From positions 1 to 64,000 of the forward strand of contig JBLWSY010000013.1 in assembly GCA_048270425.1 (NCBI GenBank): DNA of 64,000 bases, written 5' to 3'. Position numbers and translations under genes: made by a program. This document shows positions 8,185-15,251 of this stretch, piece after piece (position 1 is the stretch's first letter; every line of letters begins with the position of its first letter). Origin of the DNA: Oceanospirillum sp048270425. Its GTDB lineage: Bacteria > Pseudomonadota > Gammaproteobacteria > Pseudomonadales > Halomonadaceae. The notes beneath the pieces are model-generated. The model saw nothing but the letters and a program-made list of their open reading frames with translations, ran no database searches and was not told the DNA's origin.

Positions 8185-9378
8185 ATGTACGATTACATCA
8201 TCATCGGCGGCGGCATCGTAGGTATGTCCACCGCGATGCAGCTGCTACAACAGAAACCCGATGCCAAACTGCTGGTACTGGAAAAAGAATCTCAGGTTGC
8301 TGAGCACCAGACCGGTCATAACTCCGGCGTCATTCACGCCGGTGTTTACTACACACCGGGCAGCCTGAAGGCGAAATTCTGTCTGGAAGGTAACAAAGCG
8401 ACCAAAGCTTTCTGTGACGAGAACAACATCCCTTACGATGAGTGCGGCAAGCTGCTGGTTGCCACCAACGACATCGAAATGGAGCGTATGAAAGCGCTTT
8501 GGGAACGTACCGAAGCCAACGGCATCGAGCGTTACTGGCTGAACGCGGAAGAGCTGAAAGAGCGTGAGCCGAACATCACCGGTATCGGCGGCATCTTCGT
8601 ACCGTCCAGCGGCATCGTCAGCTACCGTCGTGTGACCGAAGTGATGGCGGACAAAGTTCGTGAAGCCGGTGGTGATATCGAATTTAACTGCGAAGTTAAA
8701 GCGTTGAAAGAAACCGATTCTGAAGTGGTTGTTACTACCAGTCGTGGTTCCTTCACCAGTAAGTACATGATCTCCTGTTCAGGCCTGATGGCGGATCGCA
8801 TCGTGCGTATGCTGGGTATCAAGCCTAAGTTCAAGATCTGCCCGTTCCGTGGTGAGTACTACCTGCTCAAGCCCGAGCACAATCAGGTTGTAAACCACCT
8901 GATCTACCCGATTCCTGATCCGAGCATGCCGTTCCTTGGCGTGCACCTGACCCGTATGATCGACGGCACCGTAACTGTTGGTCCTAACGCGGTAATGGCG
9001 TGGAAGCGAGAAGGCTACAAGAAAACCGACATCTCCCTGAAAGACAGCATCGAAGCGCTGACCTATCCGGGTATCCTGAAAGTACTGAAGGATAATCTTA
9101 AGCCAGGTCTGATCGAGATGAAGAACTCCATCTTCAAAGGCGGCTACCTGAAGGAAGTAAACAAGTACTGCCCGATCATCAAGAAATCCGATCTGGGTGC
9201 CTACCCGGCGGGTGTTCGTGCTCAGGCGGTATCGGAAGATGGCAAACTGGTCGACGACTTCCTGTTCGTTAAAACCAAGCGCACCATCAACGTATGTAAC
9301 GCGCCATCACCGGCAGCGACCTCTGCGATCCCGATCGGCAAACACATTCTGGAAGAGGCTGCCGCGAACTTCGCGTAA
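8185..9378 (+). CDS. lhgO: L-2-hydroxyglutarate oxidase (FAD-dependent)
   Basis: Oxidises L-2-hydroxyglutarate made by GlaH to 2-oxoglutarate, passing electrons to the quinone pool, and so links glutarate to the TCA cycle. The N-terminal Rossmann motif 'DYIIIGGGIVGMSTA' binds FAD; 'HNSGVIHAGVYYTPGSLKA' is a strong signature of the LhgO/DAO family. The frame is open from 8086, but ATG 8185 starts exactly at the dinucleotide fold and has AGGAA upstream (product 397 residues, normal). It lies 221 bases downstream of glaH with a hairpin between them, and a strong terminator follows. Confidence 0.95.
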   Translation: MYDYIIIGGGIVGMSTAMQLLQQKPDAKLLVLEKESQVAEHQTGHNSGVIHAGVYYTPGSLKAKFCLEGNKATKAFCDENNIPYDECGKLLVATNDIEMERMKALWERTEANGIERYWLNAEELKEREPNITGIGGIFVPSSGIVSYRRVTEVMADKVREAGGDIEFNCEVKALKETDSEVVVTTSRGSFTSKYMISCSGLMADRIVRMLGIKPKFKICPFRGEYYLLKPEHNQVVNHLIYPIPDPSMPFLGVHLTRMIDGTVTVGPNAVMAWKREGYKKTDISLKDSIEALTYPGILKVLKDNLKPGLIEMKNSIFKGGYLKEVNKYCPIIKKSDLGAYPAGVRAQAVSEDGKLVDDFLFVKTKRTINVCNAPSPAATSAIPIGKHILEEAAANFA

Positions 9379-9428
9379 GCAGGTTTCAGATCGCTGATCT
9401 GTGTCCAGACTGGCTGTATAAAAAGAAG

Positions 9429-9461
9429 CCCCGTAACCGGTTGCCGGTTACGGGGTTTTTT
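9429..9461 (+). terminator. Rho-independent terminator after lhgO
   Basis: Perfect 12-base stem ccccgtaaccgg (9429-9440) / ccggttacgggg (9444-9455), loop ttg, then six T. Confidence 0.95.
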
Positions 9462-9647
9462 AGTTTCGGCTCGGGCAGAATGAGTTCTAGGTTATGTTGT
9501 ACAGGTTGGCGCTAAGAAGGAGTTTATAACGGTTTAATAGGTCTAGATTTTCAGTGGTAGAGTTGCTAGCAATATTGATAATGGCGGTGGTTTTTTTATA
9601 TATTATATGTCGTTAATGTGGTTCGGGATTTTCAATAACAGGGTGTT

Positions 9648-10247
9648 ATGATGCTTAATTATTTTTCAAATATTAGGGCTATTTTTTCTTTCTCTACTGT
9701 TTTGCTGGTCGCTTGTACACCAGAAAAGCCTCAGCAGCTTGCTCCAGATAAAATCAAGACTATACCAATAACTTACAAAGTGGATTATGTGAGTGATGCT
9801 AATATACCTATTTCGTATAGAGGGGTGTTTATGAGATCACTTCAGAGAGATTTATCGTCGCCATCTTTAAGTAGAAATTTTGAGCTCGCCAGTATCGATG
9901 ATAATAATGCTAATTTATCGATTTCATTCTATCGTGCCCAGAAAGTAAATTATCCAGTGACAACTATGTGGTCTGTTTCAGACTATCTTTTGAAGAACAA
10001 AAAAATTAAAGAGCGAAATATTGACCCTAACTGTCGATCCGAAATTCAGCTTCATTCTCGAGTGCAGATTTTTAATAATTCAAAAAATAAGATTGATACT
10101 ATTGTTGTAACAAATGTGCCTATTCAACAGCAGCATTGTACGCTAGAAGGATTTTCAAATGCGGATGTTCAGGGTGTTAATGGCGCAATGGCCCAGCATG
10201 CTTATAAAGTAGGAAGTCTTGTAAGAAGTGCGGGTGGATTTTATTAG
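9648..10247 (+). CDS. Predicted lipoprotein of unknown function
   Basis: I do not recognise this 199-residue protein. It has a signal peptide ending in a lipobox (LLVAC at about residues 20-24), followed by a Pro/Gln-rich linker and a mature domain with about two further Cys (CRSE, QHCTL) that could form a disulfide. ATG 9648 and ATG 9651 are both possible starts. Base composition and codon use are clearly more AT-rich than the catabolic genes on either side, suggesting acquisition. It is convergent with the next gene and the two share a hairpin. Likely anchored in the outer membrane, facing the periplasm. Confidence 0.7.
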   Translation: MMLNYFSNIRAIFSFSTVLLVACTPEKPQQLAPDKIKTIPITYKVDYVSDANIPISYRGVFMRSLQRDLSSPSLSRNFELASIDDNNANLSISFYRAQKVNYPVTTMWSVSDYLLKNKKIKERNIDPNCRSEIQLHSRVQIFNNSKNKIDTIVVTNVPIQQQHCTLEGFSNADVQGVNGAMAQHAYKVGSLVRSAGGFY

Positions 10248-10272
10248 TTGTAATTATTTATATTTTTAACTA

Positions 10273-10298
10273 CCCCCAAAAGCGATGGCTTTTGGGGG
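10273..10298. terminator. Hairpin between convergent islet genes
   Basis: Perfect 11-base stem cccccaaaagc (10273-10283) / gcttttggggg (10288-10298), loop gatg. T-tracts are weak on both sides, but the position between two convergent genes suggests a bidirectional terminator. Confidence 0.7.
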
Positions 10299-10312
10299 CG
10301 AACTTTAGCAGT

Positions 10313-11914
10313 TTATTTAATAATCAAAAGATCCATTTTCTTATCATAAGTTTGATAAGGCATCCCGCCTTGCTTTCGGTAATGCTCTGTTTTGGATTTG
10401 CTTATGCCTTCGTTGGAGCCTAAAGCAAGTTTCATCATCCATAAGTGAAAGTCTTTTTTTCCACCTCTGTCTGGCGCACTTTCATGGATGAGCGAGGTAT
10501 AATCTCGATAGTAATCAAGGCAATTGATTTCAGGTTCCACGCCGATACGTTGTACCCGACAATGTCTGATTCGCTTCATTGGATCATTGATTGGGGAGCT
10601 AATAAACCTTAGTCCCTCGGTTCGCATTACAGGAGGCTTGCCATAGGTCAGAATCAAGTGGTTCTCACAGTTGTCATAAAGTGGCTTAGGCATTGGTAGC
10701 GCGATAACACCTGTTACACCGTCCTCAACAAATCTGTTGGTCATAGGGTTGAAACGCCCCATGTTCCCGCGCGATTGGCAAGCTGCAAGCATAGCAACTG
10801 CGGTTTCATAATTTGGTTGCTCCATAACAGAGGCAGGCAACCATTTTGGATCTGCAAGATGCCATTTAACAAGCCGACCTAATACATGACGGGTTCCTTC
10901 ATCAGATGCCCGGTTTGGTAGATTGGCATAATGAAGGCTTCCTTTGATCTCGGTATAACCGGCCTTTCTTTCCAATCGATCATCGAATTCTCTACGGGCT
11001 AACACTCTTGCACTGCGACTACGCTTCAAAATCTCCTGTTTTGTGGTTCCCTCAATATCAAGGTAAACAGTGATATTGTCCGGACGAAGTAGGTAACGAT
11101 CAGAGGATAACGGGATATTCAGGAATTGCTTTGTTTCCGGGAAATGCACACTTAGCACAATGCGCGGAGTGCGAATGAAACCGGCGCCTAGCAACTCAGG
11201 CAGCATCTGGTTTTCAGCAAACGTGTAAATGGCATTACTAACTGAATAAGACCTTGCCCGCTCAACATGCCCTGGCATTGCTCCACCTTTCTCATCATAG
11301 GCAGGCAGACGATAGATCCAGTCTGAGGTATTTCCGACAGCGCCTTTAGGCTGCTTATCCTTATTTTTCCCAGTAATCATTTCCTTGAGACGGTCATAGC
11401 TAAGGTGAAGATCACCGGTATACAAGCCATTGTCTTCAACATAAGACTTGAGTGGATCTGGCAGTGTGGACCAGCCATAACAGAGATCTTCTACTTCATA
11501 TACATCCTTAAAGTCGCAGTCAGAGTCGAGAGTGATTGTTAGCTTCTCGACTGGCTTAGCAGGGAGTTCTGGGCGAGCCCCATATTTGCTTTCAAGTTGT
11601 TGAATTTCTTGCTCCGGAAGAAACAGTCCCCAACCGAATGTATGGGGCAACTCCACAAGCTCATGCTCAACTTCTTTTACTTTGATTGTGTTTGTGAAGT
11701 AGGTTGGTAGCATATCGACAAATTGTTCGATACTTGATTTGTAAGCTTGTGCATCGGCATCGATCTGTTCTTGATTATGAACAGCTTTAGTCCACCTCAA
11801 ACTATTGTCATTGGAAGTTGTTAGTTCTTGCGCAACATATGCATTTTCTGCAGTGGCCTGATTTGTACTAAATAGCATTACAATCAGACAGATCCCTGTA
11901 ATGACCTTTTCCAT
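10313..11914 (-). CDS. Exported protein of unknown function (533 residues)
   Basis: Not recognised. It has a good Sec signal peptide (MEKVITGICLIVMLFS..., cleavage probably after ATA or TAE). The mature part is a soluble-looking 500 residues with several scattered Cys (for example DCDF, DLCYG, AACQSRGN, YDNCENH, RHCRVQ, INCLDY), consistent with a disulfide-bonded periplasmic or secreted protein. No transmembrane helix beyond the signal and no known catalytic motif could be seen. Together with the convergent lipoprotein gene it forms an islet between lhgO and gcdH. The start ATG 11914 has GGAG upstream on its strand. Confidence 0.7.
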   Translation of the reverse strand: MEKVITGICLIVMLFSTNQATAENAYVAQELTTSNDNSLRWTKAVHNQEQIDADAQAYKSSIEQFVDMLPTYFTNTIKVKEVEHELVELPHTFGWGLFLPEQEIQQLESKYGARPELPAKPVEKLTITLDSDCDFKDVYEVEDLCYGWSTLPDPLKSYVEDNGLYTGDLHLSYDRLKEMITGKNKDKQPKGAVGNTSDWIYRLPAYDEKGGAMPGHVERARSYSVSNAIYTFAENQMLPELLGAGFIRTPRIVLSVHFPETKQFLNIPLSSDRYLLRPDNITVYLDIEGTTKQEILKRSRSARVLARREFDDRLERKAGYTEIKGSLHYANLPNRASDEGTRHVLGRLVKWHLADPKWLPASVMEQPNYETAVAMLAACQSRGNMGRFNPMTNRFVEDGVTGVIALPMPKPLYDNCENHLILTYGKPPVMRTEGLRFISSPINDPMKRIRHCRVQRIGVEPEINCLDYYRDYTSLIHESAPDRGGKKDFHLWMMKLALGSNEGISKSKTEHYRKQGGMPYQTYDKKMDLLIIK

Positions 11915-12234
11915 TTTTTTCTCCAGTAACTCTAATTGGTCTCCGTATTTTTTATGTGTAGCTATAAGGCGTCAGCTTATAGCCTGATTTATTTTTATAT
12001 GGCCACTGGTACCAATCTGCAAGACTTGTTTCAGTAAATAGCCATTTTCATCATGCTTGTTAAGGTTCAGAATATGACCCATACGTCACTCTGATAACCC
12101 TTCCTTATAGAAAATATACAATTCATATATTGTACTTATCGTTCAGCCCTCGCTAACTTCGATACATCAGATCTCTCTATCGGTCTCGTAAACGAATAAT
12201 TCTAAAAGTCAAAGAAAGACAGAGGTTAACGAAC
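11915..12234. promoter_or_regulatory. Divergent intergenic region upstream of gcdH
   Basis: A 320-base gap between divergent genes, so it must hold promoters for the exported protein (minus) and gcdH (plus). It is AT-rich around 12100-12140. No gene, repeat or clear operator was recognised. AGAGG lies just ahead of the gcdH ATG at 12235. Confidence 0.45.
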
Positions 12235-13413
12235 ATGAGCCAACGCGCCGCATTTAATTGGGAAGACCCGTTCAATCTGGATCAGCAACTCACGGAAGAA
12301 GAGCGCATGGTGCGTGATATGGCCCGTGAATACTGTCAGAACAAACTGCAGCCTCGGGTTCTGCAGGCTAACCGTGATGAGATTTTCCACCGCGAAATTA
12401 TGAATGAGATGGGTGAAATGGGCCTTCTGGGCAGCACCCTGCCGGAGAAATACGGCTGCGCGGAGGTTAACCACGTTTGTTACGGTCTGGCGGCTCGTGA
12501 AGTTGAGCGCGTAGACAGTGGTTACCGTTCTGCGATGAGTGTGCAGTCCTCTCTGGTGATGCACCCGATCTACGCTTATGGCTCTGAAGAGCAGCGTGAA
12601 AAATATCTGCCGAAGCTGGCTACCGGTGAGTGGGTAGGTTGCTTCGGTCTGACCGAGCCGGATGTAGGTTCCGATCCGGGTGGCATGAAAACTCGCGCAA
12701 CCCGTGTCGATGGTGGTTTCCGTGTGACCGGTGCAAAAATGTGGATCACGAACTCACCAATCGCTGATGTGATGGTGGTTTGGGCGAAGCTGGATGGTGA
12801 GATCCACGGCTTTATTCTGGAGCGTGGCATGGAAGGTCTGACCACGCCTAAGATCGAAGGTAAGTTCTCTCTGCGTGCGTCTATCACCGGTGAAATCGTG
12901 ATGGATAACGTCTTCGTGCCTGAAGCGAACCTGCTGCCTAATGTGAAAGGTCTTAAAGGTCCGTTCGGTTGTCTGAACAAGGCCCGTTACGGTATCGCCT
13001 GGGGTGCTCTGGGGGCGGCGGAATTCTGCTGGCACGCGGCGCGTCAATACTCGCTGGATCGTATTCAGTTTAACCGTCCTCTGGCTGCGACTCAGCTGGT
13101 GCAGAAGAAACTGGCGGATATGCAGACTGAAATCACGCTGGGTCTGCAGGGTTGTCTGCAGGCGGGTCGTCTGATGGACGAGGGTAACTGCCCAGTTGAG
13201 CTGATCTCTCTGATCAAGCGTAACTCGTGCGGTAAATCTCTGGATATCGCCCGTGTTGCCCGTGATATGCACGGTGGTAACGGTATTTCTGATGAGTTCC
13301 ACGTGATCCGTCATGCGATGAATCTGGAAGCGGTGAACACCTACGAAGGTACTCACGATATCCACGCTCTGATTTTGGGTCGTGCCCAGACAGGTATTCA
13401 GGCGTTTGGCTGA
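12235..13413 (+). CDS. gcdH: Glutaryl-CoA dehydrogenase
   Basis: FAD enzyme that oxidises and decarboxylates glutaryl-CoA to crotonyl-CoA in lysine/tryptophan degradation. Acyl-CoA dehydrogenase N-terminal, middle and C-terminal domains are present in order over 392 residues. Hallmarks are 'GCFGLTEPDVGSDPGGM', 'KMWITNSPIADV' and the catalytic base Glu371 in 'NTYEGTHDIHALILGRA', which is the GCDH-specific form of this motif. No LysR regulator or CaiB-type CoA-transferase sits beside it, unlike the common gcdR-gcdH-gcdG order. It is monocistronic, with a terminator downstream. It probably forms a second glutarate/glutaryl-CoA route alongside GlaH-LhgO. Confidence 0.95.
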   Translation: MSQRAAFNWEDPFNLDQQLTEEERMVRDMAREYCQNKLQPRVLQANRDEIFHREIMNEMGEMGLLGSTLPEKYGCAEVNHVCYGLAAREVERVDSGYRSAMSVQSSLVMHPIYAYGSEEQREKYLPKLATGEWVGCFGLTEPDVGSDPGGMKTRATRVDGGFRVTGAKMWITNSPIADVMVVWAKLDGEIHGFILERGMEGLTTPKIEGKFSLRASITGEIVMDNVFVPEANLLPNVKGLKGPFGCLNKARYGIAWGALGAAEFCWHAARQYSLDRIQFNRPLAATQLVQKKLADMQTEITLGLQGCLQAGRLMDEGNCPVELISLIKRNSCGKSLDIARVARDMHGGNGISDEFHVIRHAMNLEAVNTYEGTHDIHALILGRAQTGIQAFG

Positions 13414-13527
13414 TCGGCCGCTCCTGACTCCCTTGCGAAACACACTCTGTGTCCTACGGTTAGAGATCCGGGCGGTGTTCGGTCGTCGTCACCGCCTCTA
13501 GCTTGCTTGCTGAACTAACCGTGCTTT

Positions 13528-13557
13528 AGCCTGCCCTTTTTGGGCAGGCTTTTTTTG
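13528..13557 (+). terminator. Rho-independent terminator after gcdH
   Basis: Stem agcctgccc (13528-13536) / gggcaggct (13542-13550), loop ttttt, then seven T. Confidence 0.95.
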
Positions 13558-13784
13558 TTTTACAGCAGGTAATCCCCGGTCATTGCTTAAACGGTCTTTG
13601 GGCTGAGTTCGCAACGCGGTAAACTGTTGAGCCTTTTTTTCTGGGGCTAATGCCTAATAGCCTGAAACCGGAAATCAGGTCACGGTTACCGGATATGACA
13701 ATAACTGCTGCTTCTTCTGCCCTGAACGAAGCATCATCAAAGCAGAATAAGAACACCGGAACCCCGTTACTATTTGGAGGAAGT
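13558..13784. other. Leader/promoter region of the TrpB-like gene
   Basis: With the gcdH terminator this completes a 371-base gap. The TrpB-like reading frame is open back to 13650, but the residues there do not look like the family. A strong ribosome site (TTGGAGGAAG, about 13774-13783) marks ATG 13785 as the start. No operator was recognised. Confidence 0.5.
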
Positions 13785-15131
13785 ATGCAAAAGAAAATCT
13801 GGCTGCCGGAAAATGAGATGCCGACCCATTGGTACAATGTGGTTGCTGACATGCCGAATGCTCCGACACCACCTCTGGGTCCCGATGGCCAACCTGTTGG
13901 CCCTGATGCGCTGAGTGCCATTTTCCCGAATGCGATTATTGAGCAGGAGATGTCCGCTGAGCGCTGGATCAAGATTCCTGATGAAGTGCGTGAAAAACTG
14001 CTGCTATGGCGTCCGACACCTCTGGTTCGGGCGACTGAGCTTGAGAAAGCCCTGGGCACGCCTTGTAAGATCTTCTTTAAAAATGAAGCGGTCAGCCCTG
14101 CTGGTTCTCACAAGCCAAACTCTGCTATTCCTCAGGCTTATTACAATAAGCAGGAAGGCGTAAAACGCCTGATCACTGAAACCGGTGCCGGTCAGTGGGG
14201 TAGCTCGCTGGCGTTGGCCGGTAATATGTTTGGTCTGGATGTTCGTATCTATATGGTGAAAGTGAGCTACGGCCAGAAGCCGTACCGTCGCTTGTTGATG
14301 CAAACCTGGGGGGGGAATGTGTTTGCCAGCCCGACGGATATGACTCAGGTGGGTCGTGACGTACTGGCGAAAGACCCGGATTCTCAGGGCTCTCTGGGTA
14401 TCGCGATTGCCGAAGCCGTAGAAGAAGCCGCGGGCAATCCTGAGGCGAATTATGCGCTGGGATCGGTTCTGAACCACGTGCTGCTTCACCAGACTATTAT
14501 CGGTCAGGAAGCGAAGAAGCAGCTGGCAATGGTGGGCGAATATCCGGACATGGTCTTTGCGCCGTCCGGTGGTGGTTCGAACCTGGGAGGTCTGGCCTTC
14601 CCGTTCTTCGCAGATAAAGCAGCGGGCAAAGAGGTTCGCCTGGTGGGTGTTGAGCCGACCTCCTGCCCATCCCTGACCAAAGGTGAATACACTTACGATT
14701 TCGGTGATTCCTCTGGTCTGACCCCAATGATGAAGATGTACACTCTTGGTCATGACTTTATGCCGCCGGGCATCCATGCAGGTGGCCTGCGTTACCACGG
14801 TCAGTCGGCACTGGTGAGCCAGCTGTATCATGAGGGATATCTGGAAGCGATGGCAGTAGGTCAGACGGAAACCTTTGAAGCGGGTGTGCTGTTTGCCCGT
14901 ACTGAAGGTATTGTTCCGGCACCGGAATCGAACCATGCCATTGCTGCAGTGGTTAAAGAGGCGTTACGCTGCAAAGAAACCGGTGAGGCGAAGACGTTGC
15001 TGTTTAACCTGTCTGGTCACGGTCACTTTGATATGGCTTCTTATGATCGTTTCTTCAAAGGCGAGCTGGAAGACTATGAGTATCCGGAAGAGGCAATTAA
15101 AGCGTCTCTGGCGAATCTGCCCAAGTTCTGA
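13785..15131 (+). CDS. TrpB-like pyridoxal-phosphate enzyme (TrpB2 family)
   Basis: Tryptophan-synthase beta-type fold II PLP enzyme of 448 residues. The N-terminal extension (PTHWYNVVADMPN...) and length mark the TrpB2 branch rather than the classical TrpB (about 400). The PLP lysine is Lys110 in 'GSHKPNSAI', the phosphate-binding loop is 'SGGGSNLGG', and 'HAGGLRYHG' is typical of TrpB2. No trpA or other trp gene is adjacent. TrpB2 enzymes are known to work without TrpA, making tryptophan from free indole and serine or acting as serine deaminases; the actual reaction here is not settled by the sequence. Confidence 0.9.
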   Translation: MQKKIWLPENEMPTHWYNVVADMPNAPTPPLGPDGQPVGPDALSAIFPNAIIEQEMSAERWIKIPDEVREKLLLWRPTPLVRATELEKALGTPCKIFFKNEAVSPAGSHKPNSAIPQAYYNKQEGVKRLITETGAGQWGSSLALAGNMFGLDVRIYMVKVSYGQKPYRRLLMQTWGGNVFASPTDMTQVGRDVLAKDPDSQGSLGIAIAEAVEEAAGNPEANYALGSVLNHVLLHQTIIGQEAKKQLAMVGEYPDMVFAPSGGGSNLGGLAFPFFADKAAGKEVRLVGVEPTSCPSLTKGEYTYDFGDSSGLTPMMKMYTLGHDFMPPGIHAGGLRYHGQSALVSQLYHEGYLEAMAVGQTETFEAGVLFARTEGIVPAPESNHAIAAVVKEALRCKETGEAKTLLFNLSGHGHFDMASYDRFFKGELEDYEYPEEAIKASLANLPKF

Positions 15132-15182
15132 CAGCCAAGTTGGAGATAAGAGCTGTTCCTGCTTTTATTCTTCGAAAGATAT

Positions 15183-15213
15183 AAAAAGCACTGCCGTATG
15201 GCGGTGCTTTTTT
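15183..15213. terminator. Bidirectional terminator between TrpB-like gene and hybrid kinase
   Basis: Stem 15183-15195 (aaaaagcactgcc) / 15100+ arm 15200-15212 (ggcggtgcttttt), loop gtat, with one G-T pair. The A/T flanks make it functional on both strands, suiting the convergent genes either side. Confidence 0.85.
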
Positions 15214-15251
15214 ATCTTAATATTTATCTTTTTTCAGCTCGGATCGTGACG

